Positions 12,357-25,267 of a stretch of DNA of 64,000 nucleotides are shown piece after piece (the stretch's first letter is position 1; every line of letters begins with the position of its first letter). The notes under the pieces are model-generated. The model was not told the DNA's origin and ran no database searches. It worked only from the letters and a program-made list of their open reading frames with translations. Source of the DNA: Hygrophila difformis (taxonomy: Eukaryota; Streptophyta; Magnoliopsida; Lamiales; Acanthaceae). The stretch lies in contig JAOANR010000015.1 of NCBI GenBank assembly GCA_030278955.1, positions 20,121,073 to 20,185,072 on the forward strand. Direction: 5' to 3'. The translations under genes and the position numbers were made by a program.

Positions 12357-15300
12357 ATGGGGAATTATAAAAGTGATAATATATGTCTTATTGATAGTGC
12401 TTCAACGCACACGATACTAAAAGACATAAGGTATTTTTCAATTTAAAAATGGGAGATACAAGCATAAACACAATATGTGGTAGTGCAAATATTATATAAG
12501 GAATAGGCACAACCAACCTTATTTTCCCAGAGGGAACAAAAGTAATTGTGAAAAATGCACTCCTATCTCCCAAGTCTCGAAGAAATTTATTAAGTTTTAA
12601 AGATATCCGAGAAAATGGGTATCATCTCGAGACATCGACTTCAGAGAATGTCGAATATTTATTAATTACAAATACCACACATGGTAAGAAATATATATTG
12701 GAAAAATTACCAGCTCTGTCTTCTGGATTGTATTTTTCAAAGATAAATACAATTGAAAATTATCACTTAGACCACAGGTTTAATATTCCCCAAATAAACC
12801 AGAGGTTTATTAATGGCCAGAGGCCCACTAATGAATATCATCCCAAAATAGGCCATAGGTCTATTGGAAGCCATAGGCTTACTGATGAATATATGATATG
12901 GCATGATCGTCTAGGCCATCCCGGCTCTACACTGATGAGGCGAATTATTACAAATAGTCATGGTCACTCATTAAAGGGACAAAAATTGCTGCAACATAAT
13001 GATTATATATGTGTTGCTTGCTCCCAAGGAAAATTGATTTCCAAACATTCACAAACAAAAGTAGGAACTGAAAGCCCAAGTTTTCTTGAAAGAATTCAGG
13101 GTGATATATGTGGACCTATAGATCCACATGTGGACCATTCAAATATTTTATGGTGCTAATTGATACATCAACACGATGATCCAATGTATCATTATTATCA
13201 TCTCGCAACCATGCGTTTGCAAAGTTACTTGCTCAAATTATTAAATTACGAGCACAGTTCCTTTATTATACAATAAAAAATATCCGATTGGATAATGCTG
13301 GTGAATATTCATCCCAGAGGTTTGATGAATACTGCATGTCAATTGGCATAACAGTTGAGCATCCTGTTGCTCATGTCCATACACAGAATGGATAAAGCGT
13401 TTACAATTAATTGCCAGACCATTATTAATGAGATCTGGATTGCCATTGACAGCTTGGGGGCATGCAATATTACATGCAGCAAAATTGGTGCGGTTAAGAC
13501 CGACACATTATCATGAATACTCCCCTATACAATTAACATTTGGGCATGAACCCAATATATCCCATCTCAGAATATTTGGTTGCGCTGTGTATGTCCCGAT
13601 TGCACCACCTCAGCGCACAAAGATGGGTCCCCCAACGTAGACTGAGAATATATGTCGGGTATGAATCACCATCGATTATTCGATATCTCGAACCATTAAC
13701 TGGTGATTTATTTACTGCGGAATTCAAAGATTGTCATTTTGACGAATCTCATTTCCCGACATTAGGGGGAGACAGAAATCAACCAAAGAAAGAAAAAGAA
13801 ATCAACTGGAAAACACCGTTAGATTTCTTCGATCCTCGTACAAATGATTGTGAACTAGAAGTACAAAGAATTGTACATTTGCAGAGTATTGCAAATCAAT
13901 TGCCGGATGTATTATGCGACTCTAAAAGAGTAACTAAATCTCATATACCGGCAGCAAATGTTCCAATCAAAATTAATGTCCCAGAGGGACCAATTACAAG
14001 TGCCAAAGATGAATCTACTGCACGCTTAAAGCGTGGTAGACCACCAGGTTCCAAAGATAAAAATCCTCGAAAGAAAAGAGGATCGCAAATCATTGAAAGT
14101 GACAAAATTGCAGAAAATATTCCAAAGGAAAAAGAAGCTCTTGAAGAGAAAACTGCTCCAGAGGAGCAGGAACTTGCAGTTCCAAAGGAACAGGAAATTG
14201 AAAATAATGAAATATCAATCAATTTTGTCACAAGCAGAAATGTTTGGAATCGAGATGCAATTATCATAGATAATGTATTCTCGTACCACATAGCACTTGA
14301 CATCATAAATGATGACGAGGATCATGAACCAAATTCGGTTGATGAATGTCGGAAAAGAAAAGATTGGCCAAAATGGAAAGATGCAATACAATCTGAATTG
14401 GATTCCCTGGCTAGACGAAATGTGTTCGGACCGATTGTCAAAACACCAGAAAATATAAAGCCAGTTGGATACAGATGGGTTTTTGTAAGAAAAAGAAATG
14501 ACAAAAATGAAATTGTCAGATACAAAGCGAGATTAGTCGCCCAAGGGTTCTCACAGAGACCCGGATTTGATTATGATCAAACATATTCCCCCGTAATGGA
14601 TGGAATAACATTTAGATATCTTATCAGTTTAACAGTCCATCAAAATCTTGAAATGAGATTGATGGATGTTATTACTGCGTATCTATATGGAAATTTAGAT
14701 ACAGATATCTATATGAAGGTCCCATAGGGATTAAAAATGTCAGAGACGTGTGAATCAAATCCTAAACATATGTATTCCATCAAATTACAAAAATCCTTAT
14801 ATGGACTGAAACAGTCCGGGCGAATGTGGTATAACCGACTCAGTGAGTCTTTGGTACAAGAAGGTTATACAAATGACCCAATCTGTCCATGTATTTTCAT
14901 TAAGAAAAATGGACAAGAATTTGTAATCAGTGCAGTTTATGTTGATGATCTCAACTTGATTGGAACTCCAGAGGAGCTTCAAAAGGCTGTTGAATACCTG
15001 AAAAAGGAGTTTGAAATCAAAGATTTTGGTAAAACCAAATCATGCCTTGGTCTGCAAATTGAATATTTAATTGATGGAACTTTTGTTCATCAGACAACTT
15101 ATACTCAGAGAGTATTAAAGCGATTTTTTATGGATAAAGCACATCCATTGAGTACTCCAATGGTCGTAAGGTCACTTGATATAAAAAAGGATCCTTTTAG
15201 ACCACAAGAGGAAGGTGAACAAATTCTTGGACCAGAGGTCCCATATTTAAGTGTCATAGGTGCTTTAATGTATCTCGCAAACTGCACTAGACCAGATATA

Positions 15301-15945
15301 TCATTTGCAGTAAATTTATTAGCGAGATTCAGTTCATCTCCTACAAGACGACATTGGAATGGAATTAAACATATATTTCGCTATCTCCAAGGAACTATTG
15401 ATCTTGGGTTATTCTACCCAAATGATTCTCGACATGAAATAATCGGTTTTGCTGATGCTGGATATTTGTCAGATCCGCATAAAGCCAAATCTCAAACTGG
15501 CTATATTTTTACTTGTGGTGGTACTGCAATTTCATGGAGATCAATGAAGCAGACTTTGACTGCTACTTCGTCAAATCATGCTGAAATTTTAGCAATACAT
15601 GAAGCCAGTCGAGAGTGCATATGGTTGCGATCTTTGATGCACCATATACTGAAAAATTGTGGCATAGCTACTGAAGAAAAGATACCCCCAACAATTTTAT
15701 ACGAAGATAATGCAGCTTGCATAGCACAATTGAAGGGAGGGTATATTAAAGGAGATAGAACGAAACATATTTCACCAAAATTTTTCTTCACTCATGATCT
15801 ACAGAAAAATGGTGAAATGGATGTGCAACAAATCCGTTCAGCTGATAATCTTGCAGATTTGTTTACCAAGGCACTACCAACAGCAACATTCGAGAAGTTG
15901 GTGAAAAATATCGGGATGCGCCAACTAAAGAATCTCAAGTGGTGA
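12357..15945 (+). pseudogene. Copia pol (protease, integrase, RT, RNase H), broken
   Basis: Protease motif LIDSASTHTIL near 12388. The GAG-pre-integrase and zinc region shows WHDRLGHPG and CVACSQGK. The integrase core shows QGDICGP, RLDNAGEY and HTQNG, but a stop sits where the catalytic glutamate segment should continue (about 13392). Reverse transcriptase has RWVFVRKRN, YKARLVAQGF, LMDVITAYLYG, YGLKQSGRMW and YVDDLN. RNase H ends with DNLADLFTKALP. Breaks: stop near 12445, stop and frame loss 13157-13430, stop at 13638, and a lone TAG at 14725-14727 inside RT. From 14737 to 15945 the frame is fully open. No ATG-led gag precedes it. Confidence 0.92.
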
Positions 15946-16080
15946 TTTGATCAGAGGGAGAAATTAATATACAAGAATTATGTACTCTTTTTCCTTCACT
16001 AGATTTTTCTCCCAGAGGGTTTTTATCTAGTAAGGTTTTAACGAGGCATATTCTTTTTATTGAAGACATCCAAGAGGGAG

Positions 16081-16385
16081 TGTTATTGATTCATGCATCT
16101 ACAAAAGTAGTCAAAGTTGGATGCCTTCTCTTTTATAAAATCTTTTTATATTCCCTACCTAATGGCTGCTAACTTGAGTATAAATATAACATTGTAGTGT
16201 GGATGAAAGTGTGATTCAATAATTCATTTATTTGATGGCTCTTCTCTCTCCTTCGTCTACTACTGCATCTCATTCTTTTCATACTTTTATTCCTCCATTT
16301 TCTTTGCTTCTAATACTCTTGCAGAAACATCATATATATATATACACACATATATAAATAATAACCTGAAGTCATAAATTCTACA
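16081..16385 (+). repeat. 3' LTR of the second copia element
   Basis: 305 bp, TGTTATTGATTC to ATTCTACA. It differs from the 5' LTR by several substitutions, lacks the tandem duplication and has a short extra CATACTTTTATT. Confidence 0.92.
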
Positions 16386-16429
16386 ACATATACTAATTAT
16401 TCTCTCTTGGGGATTTTTTTTTTTTTGGT

Positions 16430-16519
16430 AGCGGGAAATTATTTCTTGATATAAATTTAAAGGTTTTAATTTGTTAAGTAGTACTCTACCAAATTAAAAT
16501 CTCAGGTTCGAGCCTTTGT
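16430..16519 (+). mobile_element. Left part of a SINE-like, tRNA-related sequence
   Basis: TTAAGTAGTACTCTACC resembles a tRNA A-box region. GGTTCGAGCC at 16507-16516 matches the pol III B-box consensus. The sequence continues at 48423 after the nested insertions, joined through the TTTGT duplication. The 5' limit is uncertain. Confidence 0.5.
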
Positions 16520-16694
16520 TGGAATGCCCCGAAAATCTTAAAATATTTTTCGTGATATCACCACCGTGTTAATTAATCTAAACTGTTGATCACTCAGCAT
16601 AAATAGTCAATACGAAGTGATGTATAAATACAAATATCTATCACAATAGTAAATGCCAATAGATTTTAAATAATTTACTCTGAACTTTGAAAAT

Positions 16695-18053
16695 ATGACT
16701 GCTCCCGTTCCCCCCTTGCCTCCTGATCCTCCGCCTCCATCTGAATCTCCGGGTACACCCGCCGCCACACCCTTGTCTTTCCGAGATGCAGCCATGGCCG
16801 ATCAATTCACTGGAGGAGAGTCTCCCTCCCTGAGTGACAAACAAGATTTGGTGAAGGAGAACTTGGTTTCTATCGATCGCTCTGGTGCACACAAGCGAGT
16901 CCCCCGTATTCGGTTTGAGAAAAACTTGTTGAAGGAGTTATATGTTCCATGGCATGAAACTCTTGTAGTGAAAGTCCTTGGATCATCTGTTGTGTATATG
17001 GCATTAAAGGAGAGTCTTAAACGTCTATGGAAACTCGACGGAGCATTTGAGTTGTTGGATATCGGGTTTGGTTGTTTTCTGGCTAAGTTCACGAATCCGT
17101 CTGATCGAGAGGAAGTGCTTACTGGGGGGCCATGGTTGGTCTTCAATCAATGCCTTGCTATTCTTCATTGGTCGCCGGAGTTCAACCCAACAAGGACGAA
17201 GGTAAATACTATTCAAACTTGGGTCCGTTTTATTGGGATGAAGCAGGCGTTCTATAAAGAGAACACCTTGCGTGCAATTGCCTCTGCCTTAGGCACTCCG
17301 CTGAAGTTTGATCAGAACACATTAGCGATATCAAAAGGACGATACGCTAGGGTTTGTGTTGAGATTAGCCTTGATGAGCCGCTTGTGGCAACGCTTGATG
17401 TAGAAGGGGATATGGTGCAGGTTGCTTACGAGGGGGCTGCATGTTGTGTGCATGCGTTGTGGCTGTTATGGCCATCTCCAAGATCGGTGTGAGGTGCCGT
17501 CGGATCCCCCCCCCCAGTCACCCTCATCGCCGGTTGCTGAAACGGCAGTGGCGGCCGAGAGTCAAGGTCATCCCTTGGCAACGAATCTTCATCACAAGGA
17601 AACTGAATCCATATCGAATCAAATCCCAAATAATATGTCAGGTGAATTCAGCCTAGTGGGGAGGGTGATACAACAGAATTAGGGGTAGGGGAGTGGATGA
17701 TTGTGAAGCCCCGGAAGCCCCGTCGACCCAACACTGCGAAGCCCATGGACCGGGCTGCTGCTGGGCAGACCCATCAAGGAAAAGAAAAGTCCATGGAATA
17801 TAGGTCTGGATCCATTAATTCTGAGCCTTTTAAGCAGCAACCAGACAGGACCAAAACTATGAATGAGCCTTCTAAGCCGCAACCAGAGATGACCAAAATT
17901 GTGAATCGAAAGTCGGGGACCGCTAAATCCGACTCGGTTAACAAGATGGTTGTTTTTAAAGTTGGCGCATCGAAGCTAGATAGTTCTACATATAAGGCCA
18001 AGAGGCCGCAACATGGTGCAAAACGGATCCGAGCTGACAAGGGCAGCTTTTAG
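16695..18053 (+). pseudogene. LINE ORF1 (DUF4283 and zinc knuckle), frameshifted
   Basis: Starts MTAPVPPLPPDPPPP, a proline-rich leader, followed by a DUF4283-type domain (RIRFEKNLL, WKLDGAFELLDIGFGCFLAKF, GGPWLVFNQCLAI) over about residues 70-240. Near 17430 the frame shifts; in the next frame the zinc knuckle CMRCGCYGHLQDRC follows directly. A further basic segment (MIVKPRKPRRPN) begins at 17697 in another frame and ends at 18053. ORF1 proteins of plant L1 elements bind RNA in the retrotransposition particle. At least two frame changes make this copy non-functional. Confidence 0.88.
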
Positions 18054-18302
18054 GCTAGTGGTGTTGAGAATAGCTACCTTCGATCTTGCTAAAAATTTTC
18101 CAGACAAATTCACACATCTTCTTCCTGGGGGTGGCACGAATGAGGGGGTTGCTGCCCTTGGTCTAGATGCATGCTTGCGGGCAGGAGTGTTGGATAAGCA
18201 TGATGCCCTCATGGTTTCTGGAGAAGTGGCCGCTGAAGACAAAATGGACACGTCGGGCCTGGAGGGACGGAGCGACGAGTCGCCTGTTTCCTAATGATTG
18301 GT

Positions 18303-21300
18303 TTCAATGCATTTTCTGTCCTCTCATGAAATGTGCGTGGCGCCATGAGTAGCTCTACACAACGCCACAGAGCTGATGTGTTGAGACAGTCTCGACCATC
18401 AGTGTTTGTCGTTATTGAGCCGTAGGGCTTGTTTGAGCGGCTTAGGGTTATGTTATACCATCTGGGGTATGAGGCGCTGCATATTATTGAATGCGACGGG
18501 CGAGCGGGTGGTCTGTGGGTTCTGACTAGGCTTGGTCTTCCTTACACCTTCCGCACTTTGCTTGTCCATCCGAGGATGGTGACTTTCATTATTAGTAGGG
18601 CTCAGGCCAATTAGTTCGTCACAGCCGTGTATGCGAACCTGTCGGCCAGGGAGCGTGAATCGGATTGGAGAGATCTAGAGTCTGTTAGTCAGCAGGTTCA
18701 CGGGCCGTGGCTGGCATTGGGAGATTGGAACTCAATTGCTCATGTTTCGGAATCAATAGGCATGTCCCCGTCCCTGAGTCAGTGTGCTGCATTCCGCCAT
18801 ACGCTCGACAGTTGTGGGCTGAACCAGGTACATACAGTGGGTGAAGCTTTTACATGGCAAAGAAATACTTCGGGGGGGCCTCTTGCACGTAAGAGGCTAG
18901 ATAGAGCGGTGGCGAATGTTGAATGGTTGACTGCTTTCCCGGATGGCTTCTTGGAGGTCCTGCCTCATCGGGGATCTGACCATCATGGGATTATGCTTTG
19001 TTGTGCGACATCGAAAGGGTATAGAGGCCTGCGGCCATTTCGATGGGAGATGGTGTGGTCGGAGCATCAACTATACCCTCATGTAGTTTCGGCTGCATGG
19101 ACCAGTGTTGATGGGATATTGGTAAGAAACTGCGTCAAGTTAGGGAGTCGTCCTTGCATTTTAATACGTACACGTTTGGCTATATTACTCGTCGTAAGAA
19201 AAGGCTCCTCAAACGCTTGGCGGGTATCCAGAGGGTTCAAATCCGTGTTGATTCGGCTCGGTTATCATTACTTGAGTTTCAACTTCAGCGGGAGCTTGAT
19301 GATGTGCTTAGACAGGAGGAGATGTTGTGGTTTCAAAAATCGAGGGACATGCGCGTTAAGCTTGGTGATCGTAACACTCGTTACTTTCATACAAGAACAC
19401 GTATTAGGCGCCAAAAGGATAGAATCTCGGGACTTGAGATTAATAGTCAATGGATCACTGATGATGTTGAGATGCAAGAGCACGTACAGAATCATTTTAG
19501 TTGTGTATATCGTCAATCTGAACCACCCGCTCGGCAGCCGGACCTGCTGGTGCAATTGTCGCCACTGTTTAGTGTGGAGGGGCTGGATGATGATATTCGT
19601 AATGGAGAAGTGAAGGGAGCAGTGATGGAGATGAAAACTTTAGCGGCGCCAGGACCTGATGGGTTTCCGGTATTATTCTATAAGAATTACTGGGAGGTTG
19701 TGGGGGTGACCTTTGGAAGTTTGTTCATGCAGCGCTTCGGGATGGGAAATTTGACGAGAATATAGCTGATACATTTATCTGTTTACTACCCAAGATTTCT
19801 ATCCCTAAAGAGGTTAAGCATTATCGCCCGATTAGCCTTTGCAATGTTTGTTATAAGGTGTTAACCAAGGTGGTTGTTAATCGGCTACGCCCGTTGTTGA
19901 GGGAATATATTGGAGAGGCTCAGTCTGCTTTTTTGCCCGGGCGTGGGACGGCAAGGAATGCTATTGTCTTACAGGAGGCGATTACTGCCTTCAGGAATCG
20001 GCATCGTCGGTCTCGGGATATTCTACTTAAGGTGGATCTCGAGAAAGCTTACGATAATATTTGTTGGGATTTCTTGGAGCGATGTTTGATGGACATGCAT
20101 ATCCCGTCCAGGTTGCTCAAAATCATTATGTTCTGTGTGAGATCCCCCGGTATTCTATACTCTGGAATGGCAGGGCGCTTTCACCTATTTCTCCGGCGTG
20201 AGGGCTTCGACAGGGTGATCCTCTTTCGCCCTATTTGTTTATTATTGTGATGGAGAAATTGTCGCGCTCTATTTATGCTTCGGTTGAGAAGGGGTGTTGG
20301 CAACCTGTGTCCCTGTGTCGAGGTGCTACCCCGCTATCTCATCTAATGTTCGCGGATGATTTAATCCTATTCTCTTCGGCTACCCCGAATAGTGCTCAGT
20401 GTTTGGAGGCGGTGCTCTCTGAGTTTGCATTACATGCTGGGCTTCGTGTGAATCTCAATAAATCACAAGCCTTGGCGTTGGCGGCTGTGCCAGAGTCCGT
20501 GGTGAATGAGCTCTCTTCAATCCTAAATATCACGTTCACGGATCATCTGGGCAGGTATCTGGGATTTCCTATGTTTCATGGTCCTATTACAAAGGCTCAT
20601 TTTGAATTCTTGTATGAAAAGATTCATTCGAATCTTGCTAGCTGGAAACGCATGCTCTTGAATAAAGTTGGGCGTATTACACTTGCTAGATCGGTGCTTA
20701 GTTCCTTTACGACATATATATAGCACAACTTCTTTGGATTCCGGAGGCTGTGTGTGATGAGGTGGATGGGCAAATTAGAAAGTTTATCTGGAAGGATCAT
20801 TCAGGTCGTGGCCTCCCTCTCGTGAAATGGAAGTCAGTTGCTCTCCCGAAGTCCATGGGTGGAGTAGGCATCCGACGGTGTAGGGACATGAACATAGCAT
20901 TGTTGGGGAAGCTTTTGGCGGATTATGTCCTGCACGTCCCGAAGCCATGGGTTGAGTTGTGGTCCAGGAAGTATGGAAGAATGATCGAGGGTGTGAGTGG
21001 GCGGCCGGGCTCGTCACCATCTTTTCAAGCTATACTCAAAGTGGCCCCCTATTTTTTGTCTGGCTTTCGTCTTCAACTTGGAGCGGGTGATAGTAGTTTG
21101 TGGTATAGTTCTTGGCTTGAGGGTGGTCCGATTGCTCCTCGGATTCCTTTCGTCCATTACAATGATGTAGAGCTTAAAGTGAAAGACATTTGGAAGGATA
21201 ATAAATGGACTTGGGATCACTTGTATACAATTATCCCACCTAATATCAAACAGGAGGTGTGCACGTTGGGGCCTGCCTTTTTCCATGCTCATGCCAGCGA

Positions 21301-21627
21301 TAGAGTCAGGTGGAAGGGTTCTTCGTCGGGCGTCTATACTGTTAAGTCTGGGGCTGCATGGATATTAATGGCGCGCGAGGAGCAGCAGGATAGGGCCAAG
21401 GCGTGGGTGTGGAAGGTTCAAGCACCGGAGAAGGTGCGAGTGCTCCTTTGGTTGGCTGTGCATGATGCGGTCCCAACCAATCTGCTTTGGTATCGACGAC
21501 ATCTCTCTGCTTCGCCCACTTGCCCCCTCTGTGGAAATGGAGATGAATCCGTTCTGCACCTGTTCTTCTTTTGTACGAAGGCGTCGGCCTGCTGGAACCT
21601 ACTTGGAGGGCTGCCGGCTTGGGTCAG
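18303..21627 (+). pseudogene. LINE ORF2, endonuclease to zf-RVT part, broken
   Basis: The endonuclease is represented by LALGDWNSIAHVSE, LARKRLDRAVAN and RGSDHHGI, the GDWN and SDH catalytic motifs. Reverse transcriptase follows: APGPDGFPVLFYK, HYRPISLCNV, AFLPGR, LLKVDLEKAYD and LMFADDLILFS, with the FADD active site. The zf-RVT region ends with CPLCGNGDESVLHLFFFC. Stops and frame changes occur near 18348, 18423, 18613, 19100, 19765, 20210 and 20722. The reading frame runs to GLPAWVS at 21627, where the giant element is inserted. The reading continues at 43009. Confidence 0.9.
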
Positions 21628-21639
21628 TGAAACTTTTGA
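21628..21639 (-). repeat. 12-bp remnant of a third LTR
   Basis: TGAAACTTTTGA equals the first 12 plus-strand bases of the LTR (25268, 38466) and abuts the GTCAG duplication. It marks the true left end of the element. The rest of the third LTR and about 5 kb of internal sequence are deleted between 21639 and 21640. Confidence 0.85.
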
Positions 21640-24053
21640 TATGTGCTGGGGAAATTCATCATCTTTGTTTGTCCCGTACTGTCCATACTTTCTGTGTGTG
21701 AAGATGGTTTCAAGTACCTCATCTGCAGGTAGTACTACTCCTTCTTCCAGAAAGGACCCAGTGATACTTGGGTTGCCTTTTCCCCAGACAGTAGTCAGGT
21801 CGTCCCATTGTTCGCGTGCATCCTTGATCATCTTCCTCATCGTGTTCAACAGTGAGGTGTTACGGCTTTGCTCAAACTTCTCAGCATTTTTGAGGCGTTT
21901 GTACAGGTTGAAGGTCAGCTCTCGATGCCTGGCTCGAGCTAGATCTGTAATCCACCTCTGCTCCACTGGTCCTTTTGCTTCAAACAGATACGGATTCCAC
22001 TTAAATGGAAATGCCTCATACATCATGATGGCCCCACTGTTGATGACCCTACTTAGATCCATGTATTTGTGTTCGAAGGCCATCCGAACTTGAGGATCTA
22101 CTATCTGATTAGGGATGATGATGTCGAAGTCAGCTATATTTGGATCTTTTGTTCCCTTTTCCACATGCCGATTCCACACAGCCCTGTGCTCTCTGAACCT
22201 CAATTGGATGCGCTCATGATGGACTTCAGGGGTTGTCTTTTCGTCTTGAGGGGCATACCCCATCATCCTTATCCAAAACTTCTTCAGGAAGTGGTAGTAG
22301 TCCCTTTCTATCGATGCAGCGACTATTGACCTTTCCTGTGGAGGGATATGCACATCCCATCCCGGAGACAGTTTCAATTTTTCGTCCGTAGTGTGGTCCA
22401 GAGGCACCTTATAAACTGATTTGATGGCCTCTCTTGTGTCCTTAATCTCTGTTCGATCAATTGAGGCCTGGTTGCCAGCATCCTCATATGTGCAGTCAGG
22501 CAATCCGATGCCTGAGTGCACTACCAATGCGTTCCTGAAAAAGGTCAAAGTGCTTAGATGTATCCAAAAAATTTTTTATGAGTTTTCAAAGACTACTCAG
22601 GTGTGAAAACCAACATCCTCACATTTTGAGCTTTGCTAAGCTCGAAATGTGATTTAAGTGATTTAATCTGAGTTTATTAAAAGATCCAATTGTAAGGTAT
22701 TATCCTTTAGGACCTAGAAGGAGATAACTTAATTGGACTATTGAGTCCAATCAAAAGGGAGGAATAAAAATAAAAATAAAAGTGAAGTGGTCATTGGACC
22801 AAAAAAATTCCTTTTTTAGTGGGCCATTGGGCCCAAAAGTTTGTTTTTCCAATTTTATTAAACAAGCTCGAGGCACTTGTTGAAAATGGAATGAGATGAT
22901 GATGATGGAACGGATGGCTCGAAAATGGAATGTGCAGTGGAGGCGTGGCGGGATGGATTCGCTATTTCCGGAGTGTTTGGACTGTCATTGGTCAGTTAAA
23001 ACATTCAAGAAAATGCAAACACTATTTTTAATTTTTTTTTTTTTTTAAAAAGGTTGACTTGTTTTTATTTAATAAAAAGTGGGATGTGTGGGGTCCCATT
23101 TTTGGATTTTTGTAAAAAGGTAGCAGTTGAGGTGGCAAAATACTGCTACTTAACTCACACTCTTTAGTTCCATTGGGAACAAAAACACATTGTCAACCAA
23201 AATTCCTAGTACTATTTTTTGTCTTTTAGTGAAAAAGTGAAATCTGATGGAAAGGGGATTGGTGGTGGCGTAGGCTGCCCAAAACCAAACAAACATACAC
23301 TTTACACAGATTGCCACATACTCTCAAATACTTGCCAAAACAGGTTTGCATTTAATGTGGAGTAAAGAGGACAGTGGCATGCAAGCAACATGAGCAAAGT
23401 GAAACACTAACACAGGATCATGCCTTCACTCGAGCCAAAACATGGGATTAAAAGCATTTTCATCCCTCACATATTCAAAAACCACAGAATCATTCATGCT
23501 CTATAATCAAGAACATCAACAGCATATTGATACCCATGCAGTGTTCCTATGTTCATTAACTCTCACTTTTTCAAGATTATTCAACAATCCAGGGGGGATC
23601 AAGATCAAACAGACAAAACATTAGCAAAATAGACTAGAACAAACAAAGGCAACAGAATCTCAAAACTCAAAACCCACAACCCTGGCGGAATCTACCACTG
23701 CCAAACCCTAGCCTTCATGGAATCAAGATTTCTAAAACCCCTAACACTTCTATCTGTGCCCCTATATCAACCAATCAAAGTACCAAACCCCAACACCACA
23801 TTTGGCCATTAACGAAAAAAAACAGGGAATCAAAATCCATACATGCCCAATACACCGAACCACTAAAATTGAAAATCAACTGAGTGAAAACAACCATGAG
23901 GACGCCCATTAGCACATTATCGAGAGTAATAATGCAAGAATCCCCAAAATTGCAAAAACAGGGCAGTGGTTCGCGTACGAAAAGTGTGGGGAATGCTTAC
24001 CAAGGCTCGGTTTGCTTCGGAGAAGACGAAGATGAAGGTCCTGATGGCTCCAT
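21640..24053 (-). pseudogene. Truncated second copy of the giant-element gene
   Basis: Exon 1 (24053-24001), the intron and the first 300 or so residues of exon 2 (from 22534) are nearly identical to the complete copy. The frame then runs off the deletion at 21639/21640 and continues for about 75 meaningless codons antisense to LINE ORF2, to a stop at 21418. The differences from the complete copy are few, including one Val/Gly change in the WGKVNPS segment. Confidence 0.85.
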
Positions 24054-24212
24054 GAGGGTTACGAAAATTTGGGCAGAGTTTCCCTTGGGTTTGGCGTTCG
24101 AAAGGTGCGAAGAACACAGTGGTGTACTTCGGGAGAGGTTTCGAGTGTGCGAGAGTGTTTTTCGAAAATTTCTAAGTCCGAATGCGTGGGGACGAAGAGG
24201 GAGGCGGAGAGG

Positions 24213-24222
24213 TTTAAATAGT
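24213..24222 (-). promoter_or_regulatory. Internal TATA-like box, partial unit
   Basis: Copy of the 37411-37420 site (ACTATTTAAA on the minus strand) before the truncated gene copy. Confidence 0.5.
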
Positions 24223-24230
24223 AATGGGCC

Positions 24231-24738
24231 GGTCGCGGAACCCTAGCCCATGGTCGCGGAACAGGATTACGCGACCAGGCTCAGCGACATTAGAGGTGTC
24301 GCGGAGTGTGGGACTTTGTCGCTGAGTCATGCACCGCGACAAAGTGTACCGCGACAAAATGGCGAGAAAGAATGGAGTGGTATGTCCGTGTCGCGGAATA
24401 GGAACTCTGTCGCGGAGTCATGCTCCACGACAAAATGTTCCGCGACAAGGACAAGCAGAGTTTAGGGATGAGTATAACTTTGTCGCGGAATTTGCACATG
24501 GGCGCGATGCTGGGCATCGCGACAAAATGATCACTCCGCGACAAAGACAAACAATGGTTCAGAGATGAGTGAGATTTTGTCGCGGAATTGCACCATTTGG
24601 TCGCGAAACATTGTTCCGCGACAAAATGGTCACTCCGCGACAAAGACAAACAAGGGTTGCCGATAAGGGGTGTTTTGTCGCGGAGTTGCACTTGGTCGCG
24701 GAACGTTGTTCCGCGACAAAATGGTCGGTCCGCGACAA
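24231..24738. repeat. Palindrome array A, partial unit
   Basis: Near-identical copy of 37429-37936. One site reads GTCGCTGAG here and GTCGCGGAG in the other copy. Confidence 0.85.
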
Positions 24739-25249
24739 ACTTTTTGAATTTTCAAATTTTCAACGGATTGGGCCCGAGTGTGATATTGGGCCTGCGTCCA
24801 TTTTATTTGAGTCGGTCCTGAATGAATTCAGTCCAAGTAAATTCAAATCATTGGGCCATTATTTAAAATAATCTACTTGCATAAAATTAGGTTGGGTCAG
24901 TTCCATTTATCTGCAAGATTTATTCCGGATCTTAAATTTCTTTAAATCCCGAAAATAAGTTCTCAGATTTGTGGAATTTTCCCAACCAAGAACCTGGTTT
25001 TCCTTGCTTTTCTGCTCCTTCTTTTTGGCTGGTTCCGAGTTTCCTGCAAGACAGATAAATACCCATTAGGTTAGGTTTTCTCCTCAGTTCAACATCCTCA
25101 CATTTAGAGTCTTGGTACTCTAAATGTTCAATTAATCTTGAGGGTACTTTTTCTGTTCTGGATTAAATATATTACATTAAACTAGACTAATCTAAGCTAA
25201 TCTAGGAGTAATCAGGAGTGTAATCTTCTTAATAAATGACGCTGCATCC

Positions 25250-25267
25250 TCCCCGGCAACGGCGCCA
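25250..25267 (-). other. Primer binding site (tRNA-Asp), partial unit
   Basis: Identical to 38448-38465 and adjacent to the middle LTR. It shows that a second internal region begins here. Confidence 0.9.

Larger units (their letters stand above)
10913..16385 (+). mobile_element. Second Ty1/copia element, decayed, gag not recognisable
   Basis: LTRs at 10913-11237 and 16081-16385 both start TGTTAT and end ATTCTACA. A purine-rich tract CCAAGAGGGAG directly precedes the 3' LTR. The sequence after the 5' LTR contains TTATCAGCACGAG, not the initiator-Met primer site. No exact target duplication is seen; ATATAC lies at 10907-10912 and, shifted by 2 bp, at 16388-16393. About 1.1 kb between 5' LTR and protease has no gag domain. 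Confidence 0.92.

Noticed and set aside
24231..24738. CRISPR-like array
   Set aside because: Repeats are palindromic, uneven in length and spacing, in a plant retroelement leader, with no cas genes; the resemblance is superficial.
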